DNA from: Ifrita kowaldi
Lineage: Eukaryota > Chordata > Aves > Passeriformes > Cinclosomatidae
Assembly: GCA_013398055.1 (NCBI GenBank)
Contig: VZRS01000323.1
Coordinates: 6,130 to 70,129, forward strand
DNA: 64,000 bases
Reading direction: 5' to 3'
Below are positions 10,430 through 20,030 of the stretch, one piece after another; the first letter of the stretch is position 1; every line of letters begins with the position of its first letter. The position numbers and the translations under genes are program-made. The notes beneath the pieces are model-generated. The model saw only the letters and a list, made by a program, of their open reading frames with translations. It had not been told where the DNA came from and made no database searches.

Positions 10430-10870
10430 GAAGAAAGAGGAGCAAATGGAACTTGGAGCCCAAGCCGTGGATGGCGGTGGCGGGGTCACTGCTCCGGGGG
10501 TGGGGGGACGCGGGGAGCGGCTCAGAGCAGCCGTGCAGAGGCACAGACCCAGCCTGTGCCACCGGAGCTGGGACAGGGGACCGGAGCCCAGCTTTGGGTG
10601 CCACTAGATGGCAATCGGCGCATTCCGATGCGGGTAACCCAGCCGGAGCGCTCGGCCGGGCACTGCTGGATGCCGCAGCCGGGACCCGCTCCCGGCCCTG
10701 CTGCCTTCTCCCGGGCACTGCCCGCGGTGCCAGCGCCGCAGCGGGGCTCGGCAGCCGGGCCAGCAGACGGCCCAGGAAAGCTCCTGCGGCTCTGCTCTGC
10801 CTTCGCTGGGTCCATCCTCGGCTGAATCGGCTCCCTGCGGGAGGGACAGGCGGGGACGGCACCAAGGCGT
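10430..10870. promoter_or_regulatory. CpG-dense patch (possible CpG island/regulatory element)
   Basis: I count about 29 CpG dinucleotides in 10561-10860, far above the surrounding intergenic DNA. No TATA box, first exon or open frame with recognisable product is attached. It contains a CTCF-type core. It could be an orphan CpG island, the promoter of a non-coding RNA, or an enhancer; the sequence alone does not decide. Confidence 0.5.
10601..10615 (+). promoter_or_regulatory. CTCF-like core motif
   Basis: CCACTAGATGGCAAT fits CCASYAGRKGGCRSY at 14 of 15 positions (one mismatch at the S near the end). It lies inside the CpG-dense patch and reads on the plus strand. Confidence 0.55.
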
Positions 10871-11937
10871 TCAGCAGCGCTGGGGGACACCCAGCAGACA
10901 GATCCAGAGCTGGGGGGCTGCTTTTGCATACTCACTGGAGATGTGTTTGAGGTATTTAATAACATGTCAGAGCATAAGGGAAGAAATCCTGCCTTTGATC
11001 TGTGAATTATCCGAAGTTCCCACCTGATGCAGGGATGGAATTTTTTTTTAAAGAAAATGAAGGAGGGTTGCTGTCCCCAGGCTCTGTCCCTGCTGACCAA
11101 AGCTCAGCGGTGTCTCCAGGTCCTGCAAGAGCCCAGAGGATCACTCGGGTCTGATTTCAGCCCCTGCAGCAGCTCTGTGCCAGCCCGGGGCGCAGCCCTG
11201 GGGCACAGGGCCTGTGTGCACCCGGCTCCTCCTCGTCCTCCCAACAGAAGCTCCAAATCCTGTGCAAGGATGCTAAAAAACCAGAAAGGGGTGGAGAGGA
11301 TAATGGGGTTTGGCCAACTGCCACTTCTCTTAGCAGGGAAAAGTTACTGGCTGTTCTAGTGACCTCCACAGTCATCTAACCAGCTACACTTAATTATGCT
11401 GAGTAATATAAAAAATTCCTTATATTCTGCAAGCAAAGTCGTCCTTGGTCGATGGAAAAGAGAAATCCAGCGGAGCAGGAAAATGCCTGTGCCTGACAGC
11501 ACTGCCTTATAATCTATTTTTAACTGAATTTCTCCATCTCCTTTGTAAAGAAATAACACTTCTTCATTGCCTCTGGCCATAATTAATGTGTCGTAACTCA
11601 AGTCCAAGAGACATATAAAACCAGACTTTAAACAGAGCATTAGCTTTCAAGCAGAGCAAATAATTTTGGAGAAAATAGTGTTTTCTATACTTAAAACTCT
11701 TTCCCCTGGTATTCATTAAAGCTCTTCAGCTGCTCAAACACAGAACATGCTTCCCCCAGCCCCGGGCTGGTTTGAGCACGTCCTTCCCCACAGGGTGAGG
11801 AGCTGCCGTGGGCACAGCTTTTCCACAGGGATCTGGAGCAGCAGGAGCAGCCAGGGGGGTTCACCTGCTGCCACTACCTCTGGTTTCTTTGGTTTGAACA
11901 GAATATTGCCATTTGTCATCGCAAAAAGGGGAATGCA
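10871..11937. other. Intergenic, AT-rich in the middle, no gene seen
   Basis: 11.37-11.72 kb is AT-rich with TTAATTATGC, CATAATTAATG and TAAAGCTC type words, like a conserved non-coding stretch. No open frame of note. Confidence 0.5.
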
Positions 11938-11996
11938 AGGCAGAGCTTGGAAGGGCCCTTACAGATCATCTCCTTCCAACCCAAACCAGTCAGTGA
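11938..11996 (-). mobile_element. CR1 3' end stub, antisense, at minisatellite edge
   Basis: CTTGGAAGGGCCCTTACAGA then TCATCTCCTTCCAACCCAAA is the reverse complement of the CR1 'gatgatctttaaggtcccttccaa' end. Only ~60 bp are left. The minisatellite at 12009 starts a dozen bases later. Confidence 0.65.
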
Positions 11997-12008
11997 GTCC
12001 ATGATCGC

Positions 12009-12609
12009 ATCCCCACAGGAGTTCCCAATGACCCATCCCCACAGGTGTTCCCAATGTTCTCCATCCCCACAGGAGTTCCCAATGACCCATCCCCACAGGT
12101 GTTCCCAATGTTCTCCATTCCCACAGGAGTTCCCAATAGCCCCCCATCCCCACAAGTGTTCCCAATGACCCATCCCCACAGGTGTTCCCAATGTTCTCCA
12201 TCCCCACAGGAGTTCCCAATATCCCCATCCCCACAGGAGTTCCCAATGTTCTCCATTCCCACAGGAGTTCCCAATAGCCCCCCATCCCCACAAGTGTTCC
12301 CAATGCCCCATCCCCACAGGTGTTCCCAATGTTCTCCATCCCCACAGGAGTTCCCAATATCCCCATCCCCACAGGAGTTCCCAATGTTCTCCATTCCCAC
12401 AGGAGTTCCCAATAGCCCCCCATCCCCACAAGTGTTCCCAATGACCCATCCCCACAGGAGTTCCCAATGTTCTCCATCCCCACAGGTGCTCCCAATATCC
12501 CCCATCCCCACAGGAGTTCCAAATGTTCTCCATCCCCACAGGTGTTCCCAGTGTCCCCCAGCCCCACAGGAGTTCCCAATGCTCTCTAGCCCCACAGGAG
12601 TTCCCATGC
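12009..12609. repeat. Minisatellite, ~27-bp units in a 138-bp higher-order period
   Basis: About 22 units of 26-29 bp built on CCCCACAGGAGTTCCCAATG with variable linkers (TTCTCCAT, ACCCAT, AGCCCCCCAT, ATCCCCAT). The variant TTCTCCATTCCCACAGG recurs with its ATTC at 12117, 12255 and 12393, exactly 138 bp apart, so groups of five units were amplified together. The minus strand is open in several frames (207-316 codons, repeating GNSCGDGEHWE-like peptides), because the unit lacks stop codons; I do not regard it as coding. Confidence 0.95.
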
Positions 12610-13417
12610 CCCCCGTGTGCCCCACCTGCCCTTTCTCGCTTATCAGAGCAGCCAGGGGGGCTCTACCTTTTCCTCCAAGGGTCACTTCACTCGCAGTGAG
12701 GGCACTGGGTGCAGGTAAGGGCTTTTCTGGGGTGTTGGGGTGTGAGAGAGGGGCTGTGTGGTAGTGACAACCAGAAAGGAGCTGGTTGGTGCTGCTGGAG
12801 CCGTTTCTCTGACTGTGTTCCCTGCGTGTCTGGGATCCTGGGCTGGCTCTGGGCAGGCCCAGTGCTGGTGCTGGGGGTGCCCTGGGGCAGGGGAGCTCCC
12901 TCCCCCTCGGGCTGTGCGGGTGGTCAAGGCTCTGCTGCACACCAGCAGGAAGCCCAGACTCATTTCAGGATGTGCTATATGGTAAAATACGTTGTTATGG
13001 CAACTAAAGCTCTAAAAATAGACCAAGGAGAAAAAGATGATGTACGTAAAAATGACCACATTTTATTTTAATTATGAGGAGATTTAAATGCTTTCTGTGT
13101 GAAGAATTGTGGAGTTTATGTGTGAGTTTTGCTTGTGTCTGTAGCTCTGTGCCCAAAAGGGTTGGGCACTGCAGGGAGGCTTCCAGAAGCCCTGGGCAGC
13201 AGCTCTGGCAAGGCTGGGGCTGAGCAGCTGTGAGAGAACAGAGGAAAGCTCAGTCTGTGAGGGGGTCCTGCTCAGAAATGGAATGTCCCAGTCCTGAAAC
13301 TCCATCTGAGGGAAAAACTTCATCTTTGGGTCAACTTAAAAATCTTCCTGAGTAAATCCTAACGTTGGAATCTGGGACCAACCAGAGCAGCTGAAGCTGT
13401 TTCATGTCTTGGTTTCT
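12610..13417. other. Intergenic with X-box/MEF2-like cluster, no gene seen
   Basis: GC-rich to 12.95 kb, then AT-rich. The AT-rich part holds the motif pair listed at 12991-13021. No gene or transposon recognised. Confidence 0.55.
12991..13021 (+). promoter_or_regulatory. RFX X-box-like site next to a MEF2 site
   Basis: GTTGTTATGGCAAC (12991-13004) is an imperfect palindrome close to the RFX X-box GTTRCCNNGGYAAC (one mismatch). CTAAAAATAG (13012-13021) is an exact MEF2 consensus. They lie 7 bp apart in otherwise unannotated AT-rich DNA. Motif-level evidence only. Confidence 0.35.
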
Positions 13418-13592
13418 GTTGCCCAGAGCAGCTGTGGCTGCCCCCGGATCCCTGGCAGGGCCCAAGGCCAGGCTGGACGGGGCTTGGAGCAGCCTGGGAC
13501 AGTGGAAGGGGTCCCTGCCCATGCCAGGGGGTGGCACTGGATGAGCTTTAAAGTGTCTTCTAACCCAAGCCAGTCTGGGATTCTCTGATCTG
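13418..13592 (+). mobile_element. CR1 LINE 3' fragment, sense
   Basis: CCCAGAGCAGCTGTGGCTGC, GCCCAAGGCCAGGCTGGACG, GGAGCAGCCTGGGACAGTGG, ending TCTGGGATTCTCTGATCTG. The same subfamily as the antisense copies at 177, 19328 and 30238. Confidence 0.87.
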
Positions 13593-16500
13593 CAAGTGCT
13601 GGGACAGGACTTGGCTCTGGGCTGGTGGTTGTGTAGGCAAAGGGTAACAATCAATTATATTTTGGCATTATAACCAGTGGCTTTATGGGGAATCTTCATC
13701 CATCTGCACTGTTCTGATGTCCAGACTTGGCTGCCCTCCCTGTCCCTCATCACCCGGGTCAGGAGCTTTGCTTTTCCCACTTGTTCTGTGTTGTGAAAGA
13801 CAATTCTGGAAACTGAGTCTTTTCTCTTAATAATAATAACAGCAACAATAGCACTCAGTCTTGCTCTGGTGGCCTCACTCAATGCAGCTGCTCTCCTTGC
13901 AAAACCCCCAGGCTCTGCTGTGTCTGAAGCTGGGGCTGCCCAGGGCTGGCGCTTGCGTTGCAGGGATCGGTGAACTTCAGTCATTCTTGGAACCACTGGA
14001 GAGAGGAGGGGTTTGTGTCAAAATCCAAGCTGCAGCTGCAATCCTTTCATTAATTATAACTGAACTTCCCTGGAGCTGCCCAGTGCTGGCTGGGCCAGGT
14101 GGGTCAGGAGAGCCCTGGCAGGGAGGGCACTGGGGTGGGTCTGGCCAATTCCCATGGCAGGACAGGTTTCCATCCCCATCCCAGCCAGCTGCAGTGCCCC
14201 ATAGGAATGCTGGGGTCACTGCCAACCCCTCTGCTGCCCCCCTCCCTGCCAAGCCCTGGGGCAGGAACACACTCCCGGCAGGGAAAGGGGCGGCTGGGAT
14301 GGTCCTGGGCACCCCACCCGTGTCCCTCACAGCTGGGGGAGTCCTGCATCCTCTGAAAGACAAACATCTGCAGAAGGGGCCACAGAGAGGAAACTTCCCT
14401 CGGTACAGAGGGAGAGCTGTGAGTGTCAGCTGCATGGGATGTGTGTATGAAAAGCAGCATTTAATTAAATAAAGATAATGTAAATAGAAATCTGCATGGG
14501 TTCGCTGTGTGCCACGGTGTGAAGGAGCTGCCAAGGAACAGGAGTTCCCTGACTGGCTCCTGCTGCCAGCAGGAGCAAATTCCCTGCCCGGGCTGTGCCG
14601 TTTCTCTCTGTGTGTATAGACACATAAATAGGTGTATGTGTGTTTACCATGTGCTGTAATTCCTTAGGTGCTATAAATTTCGTGCCTCTTCCAAATATTT
14701 GAGCACTCCTGTGACCTTCTAACCAAAACAGCTCGAGTAAACTGTATGCAATCTATATGTACAGGGGCTGTCAGAGAGAGCTAACATTTACCCAGAGTCG
14801 GGGCTGTTTATACTGCAGCAGCGTGAAAAACGGCAAACACGGAGCAGAGAGGCTGCTCCCGGCGGGAGGGGATGGGGATCCAGGGAAGGGATGGCCTGGG
14901 AGCGGTGCTGTGCCCCTGGGATTGGGCTTTGGCACATCTCTGAGCATTCCCCTCGCTGTCCTGTCCCAGCAGGGAGCCCCTGGGGGCTGGGGCTGCGCTC
15001 TGTGCTCTGTCAGTGCCGGTCTGATGCTGTGGCCACCAAACCCCGCTGTGCTGCCCGGGCTGGTTACTGCGGGCAGCCCAGGCAAGGGCCAGGGTGAGGA
15101 CCAGGGAATGATCCTGTCTCATATTGTTAAGTTAAAAGGAAAAGCATGAAACCGAAGTATTACATTTAAAGTGTTGCTTGTGAGGCATTTTGAGTTCTCC
15201 CTTACCCAGTGCAGAGGTGGGAGCCCACCAGGAACCAGTGGTCTGGGATTGTCCCTGGGATTTGGAGCTGTGACCAAACTGTGTTTGACATGGCTCTGCC
15301 CTGTGCAGTGACAGAAGTGGTATCTGATGGAGAACACTTAATAGGCATTAAATTAGGCGTTAGACATGTGAAAAAGGACAGGACATGTATATTGACAGCT
15401 GTGGAAGGAAAAGGGATCAGCTTTCCTGCCAAGGGGGAGGAGATCCCAGTCCGTCCAGCACTATCCATGCACTACTCTGAAACCAGCGCTTGGAAAACTG
15501 CAGCCATTCCTACCCATTCCTTGTTTTCCTTGGCCGCTTTGTTGGCTGAATCCCTACTAACTATTGGATAAAATCCAGGCTTTTAGTGGAAGTTTGCATG
15601 TGCTTAGGTGTTGGATTTGCCGTTTTCTGTTGCAAGTTTGTTCTTTAACCATTTGTCTGGATTGTGATACTTCTCCAGGCTGGTATTCCTAATCCTAGAT
15701 TTCTGTGCTAGGAATTGGTAAAGAAATGGGAGCTCTGTAGCAATCCCCTCCTAATGCAGAATGCATCACCCTCCCTCTCATCCCAAACCAGGAGCAGCAG
15801 CTGCACGGGAGGCAGGTTCTGAGCTCAAAAGTGACACCGGGCAAGAGAATGGTTTTGCTTCTGCTCGTGTCACCTTCCCGAGGGGTTACTGGGAAAATGC
15901 AGAGCAGCTGTTCTTGACCTGCCCTTGCAGGAGCAGCAGAGCAGAGCTGAGGTGCTGAGATGTTCTCCAGAGCAGGGCAGGCTTTGCACAGAGGGAGAGG
16001 TGTTCCTGTGGGGATCTGAGCACGGAATGACCCAAGGCCGTGCTCAGCCTGGGAGGGAGTGGGGGTCCCACAGCAACAGCTGAGCAAAAGCACAGACCCC
16101 ATGCAACAGAAACAAGAGTTCTGGGGGGAATATATACAATAACAACTCTTTCCTCTGTAAGGAAAACCAGGATATCCAACTCTTTCTTCCTCTCCTTGGG
16201 CTCCAAGCCCCACTTTTGAGTTGTAAATCTCTGTGGAGATACAGGTTTGGGTGCTGTGTGTGGAGCTGGTACCTCCTGTGTTCTGTGGATGCCAGAGGAA
16301 GGCAAAGCTGCCCCAGAGTGCAGCTCTGCAGCTGCCAGCAGTGCTGGCCAGCACGGTGGTGAAATTAAGGACAAATAGGCAGGAGTACATTTTGTGCATG
16401 TAGTGTCTGCTGATGACTCAATATTTCAGCTAAACATATTTACCTGAATATTCATAGTCACTTTGGAGGTGGCTGCATCTCCTGAGCTCAGCTAATCACT

Positions 16501-17099
16501 TCAATTCTGATAACGGTGCCGCTTTGCTCCAGCCCCCAGCGTTGCTGCCCACAGCCTTCAGCTTCCAAAAGCCCCGAGGCAACAGCAACACACCTGACAA
16601 ACACCCAGCAGCCTGGCTGAGGTTTCCCTTTCCCAGGGGAGGCACCAAATCCAGTTTGAAGCCCGGAGGTCCCCATGGGGGTCAGGGCAGGACCCCCCGG
16701 CAGTGGGAGCTCGGAGTGAAGCACCGAGGTCAGAGCAGGGTGCTGTGTTTCCCCTCTGGGAGGGTTTTGTCAGGGAACAGATGATGCTGAGGTGCTGCTG
16801 AATCTCAATGTCACCTCAGCTAATCCTCAGTGAAGTTTTGAGGTTTCTCTGAATGCTGTGGCTGCCAGCTCAGCCCTGCTCTGGCAGCAGGATCTGGGAT
16901 CAGGGAGCCAGGAGTCAGTGTGGGGCTTTGCAGTAACAGGCACGGCCCCGAGGGCTGCTTGGGTTTTGTTGTGCTTGAAAGGGAACTGAAGTTCTTCAGA
17001 AAGCAAGAAGGAAAGTTATAAATGAAGAACAAACAGATAGAAATAAAACCCCCACACTGAGCTTCTCCATTTGCTGCATTAAGGAACTTTAAGATGAGG
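13593..17099. other. Intergenic, no gene or clear repeat seen
   Basis: About 3.5 kb of mixed sequence. Short AT-rich islands lie at 14455-14500, 14630-14760 and 15120-15180. Open frames up to 234 codons (15695-16399 minus) lack splice-independent start context or any family similarity I can name. Confidence 0.5.
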
Positions 17100-17378
17100 A
17101 GGTTGTAGTCAGGTGGGTCTTGGCCTCTTCTCCGAGGCCACCTGTGACAGGACAGGAGGGAACGGCCTCAGGCTGGGCCAGGGGAGGCTCAGTCTGGACA
17201 TCAGCAGCAATTTCTCCATGGAAGGGGCTGCCCAGGGAGGTTTGGAGTGCTCATCCCTGGAGGTGTCCAAGGAAGGATGGACGTGGCACTGAGTGCTCTG
17301 GGCTGGGGACTGGGCACAGGTTGGGGTCGATGGTCCTGGAGCTCTTTCCCAGCCTCAGCGATCCTGGGATCTGCCCTG
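17100..17378 (+). mobile_element. CR1 LINE 3' fragment, sense
   Basis: GGGGCTGCCCAGGGAGGTTT, GGAGTGCTCATCCCTGGAGG, GACGTGGCACTGAGTGCTCT and CCTGGAGCTCTTTCCCAGCC occur in CR1 sense order, ending GATCCTGGGATCTG. At ~280 bp it is the longest copy in the window. Confidence 0.9.
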
Positions 17379-19327
17379 TGCCCTGAGGGAATTCCTCACA
17401 CACAGACCCTGTGTGTGGCTGCAGGGCAAAGCCACCCTTAACGGGGGTGTCACACGCAGCCCTTGCTCACTGCTATTTATCATTTGTATTGTACAGCTAC
17501 AAATAATCCATAAGAAATCCACAGGAGAGCTGGGCTTGGCCTTTCTCCTGCAGTGGCAGAGTGGGATATAACTGGAGGTGCTGGCTGTGGGGAGGGGGGA
17601 AAGGGAGCACCGTTTAATCCCAGGACATCCATCTGCATCAATCACTTGTGTACCAGGCGTTGGATTCTTCCTGCCCAGACAGTCCTGCAAAGGCAGATTT
17701 CCTTGGCTCAGGAACAGGGGCTTCCAGGTGTGTGCCCAGACTTTCCTAGAATTTTAAAACCAAGGCTGACAAGTTGTCAAATAAACAATAATGGTGCTGT
17801 TTTAAACCCGTGTTCATGCTTGAATAGGGGCTGATTTCCACTGGTGCTGCTGACTCCAATCATCCCAACTGGACCTCAGGCCCTCCCAAACCTCAAAATT
17901 AGGGACAAAATTTTCATTCTTCCATCTATAGTTAAAAGCTGTGAAAGTCTTTGTGACTTATATCACTAATGATACTTTAACTATTTGATTTTTTACTTTT
18001 TTATAGCTGGGGAGTTTATTTTTAAATCCTTGCTTTTTCAATAGCTTCATTGCAGTAATTGCTGAGGAAAACCATGCTGCAGTCGATACCAAAGCGCTTC
18101 AGAGCGGTGCAGAATGGGAACAGAGCGTCTGTGCCCTGTCCAGGGAGGCTCTGTGCCGTGCTTCCTCAGCAGGTTTGCCCCTGTGGGCAGCTGGAGCAGC
18201 TCCTGGCCCTGCCAGGGCTCTGTCCTGGCTCTCCAGGTGCTACCAGTGGCCTTGACAGCCCCGTCCCTCCCCAGACAGCTCTTTATAAGGTACCAGGTAC
18301 CAAACTCTTGTGCCAAGAAATCCCAGAAAATAAGGTTACTTTATAGTGGTCACATGGAAAGGGCAGATTAACCCTGCTGGACTGTGGAGCCAATACAGAT
18401 TTACCCCCCAGTGGCATTTTTCTGTTCCTTTCCCTGGAAAAAGCTGGTGCAAGCTGAGGTGAGGGCTTGATCTGCACCCGAGGCAGCTGCAGGCCTGTCA
18501 TACCCTCAGGGATGTTGCTACGCTACAAATGTCAGCCTCAGCTTTACTCCCTGGGAAGGCTGAGAGGTGTTAATACACCTGGAATGGATCATTTTAAATA
18601 TTAAACTGCAGATGGGCTCCAGAAAGCTTCAGTGAGGAGACATTTCCTCCCTGTACCATTGGAACAGATCAATCTGCTGGGCTGGGGCAGTTCCCTCTGC
18701 TGGGCTGTCCTGGATCCTCTCGGAGCACCGGGGTCCCTCCATCCGTCTGTCCCTCCATCCCCTGGGCTGGGGAGGCTCTGAGAGCAGCCTTGGGCCCTGC
18801 TGCCGGTGCCACCCACCCAGCTCAGCCCCTCTGCTCTCGGATCCACAGCAGCTTTAGCAGGATGGGAGCTGCCTCCCTCTGCCCCGAGCATCCATCACCT
18901 GCCAGGGTCACCGTGAGAACGGGCTCTGAATAATCAGCCAGGCCAATTAATTAGAGTGCTGGTGCTGCCCTGCACAGCTGAAGGGTCACAGGCATAGTTA
19001 CCTCTTTCCACTGGGAGGGAGGGCAGGCAGAAGGAGCTCTGGGTGCATCCCTGGTTTATTTATCAATGGTGGAGGCGGCTGCAGCGGGGCCGTTACACCA
19101 CAGCGATGGTATCTGCTGCCTGCTGCTGCTGTGGTTGTTTGCAAACGTGTCACGGCAGCATCCTTGGGGTTTCACAGACAGGGTGGTTTCCTTTCCTTAA
19201 AAACCTGCCTTGCAAAGCAGAGCAGTAGTGCTGGCAAGGCGCAGACACATCTTGGTGCTGCTCAGGGCCCCGGCTCTTCCCATCCCCCTGCTTGGGCACA
19301 GCCCTGCGTGAGCTGGGCCATCTCAGA
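17379..19327. other. Intergenic, no gene seen
   Basis: AT-rich at 17930-18060 and 18590-18605, GC-richer elsewhere. No recognisable transposon or coding similarity. Confidence 0.5.
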
Positions 19328-19462
19328 GCCACACTCTGGGCTGGAAGGGACCCTAAAGCCCATCTTGTTCCCATGGGCAGGGACACCTTCCACTATCCCA
19401 GGCTGCTCCAAGCCTCATCCAGCCTGGCCTTGGACACTTCCAGGGATCCAGGGGCAGCCACC
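19328..19462 (-). mobile_element. CR1 LINE 3' fragment, antisense
   Basis: CTGGGCTGGAAGGGACCCTA, CCATGGGCAGGGACACCTTC, CTATCCCAGGCTGCTCCAAG and TTGGACACTTCCAGGGATCC. It stops abruptly at 19462, before the usual 'agctgctctggg'. Confidence 0.86.
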
Positions 19463-19679
19463 ACCACCAAAATTTGTGTATTAGCAGCCCAAAGCTGGAG
19501 AGAGACAGAACAAATGCTTCTGATGGAAAATGGGGTGACTAAAATGTGCAGATAGACAAATATTTCCCTTCTGTGCACACTGAGCAGTTGTGATGAGCTC
19601 CTGTTAAACTATGGTCATTCTGGTGAGGCCCCTGGGTTTATTTCCGTGTACAACCCATTCCCCAGTGCTGTTCTGAATT

Positions 19680-20030
19680 AGCTTAAACATTTGGTAAGGT
19701 CTTCAACTGCAAATATCTAATTTCTTATTCAATATTCAGAATTCCAAATGGAATAAATGATCTGTTTACATGCATCAGTCAGACCATCTGGTTCCATAGG
19801 AGAATTCAACAAAGAATCCATTAATTGTCATGCATGTTTATTCATCATTCTTAATTCATAATTCTTATAAATAATTAAATCAGAGGATCTTCTGCAAATA
19901 AACAAGCCAAGTGATTATTTTGAAGCTCCGACTTCCATACCTAAAAGAAAACAAAATTAATAGCTCATGTGAACATCCAAGAAAAGGAAAACATTCAATT
20001 TGGTGAGTACATAAAGCGCTATAATTTTCT
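19680..20030. other. AT-rich, homeodomain/forkhead-motif-rich segment (candidate conserved non-coding element)
   Basis: Contains CTGTTTACATGCATCAG, CCATTAATTGTCATGCATG, AAATAATTAAATC, AAATAAACAAGCC and TGATTATTTTG within 350 bp, free of recognisable repeats and coding potential. Such composition is typical of developmental enhancers in gene deserts. Inference only. Confidence 0.35.

Noticed and set aside
10191..10950. Overlapping open frames on both strands (up to 224 codons) in the GC-rich patch
   Set aside because: GC-rich DNA has few stops; frames on both strands overlap and none shows a domain or splice context.
11916..12940. Minus-strand open frames of 206-316 codons with repeated GNSCGDGEHWE-like peptides
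   Set aside because: They are translations of the 27-bp minisatellite in different frames; no conserved flanks, splice sites or family similarity.
15695..16399. 234-codon minus-strand frame
   Set aside because: No recognisable domain or conserved motif; a similar-length frame overlaps it in another phase.
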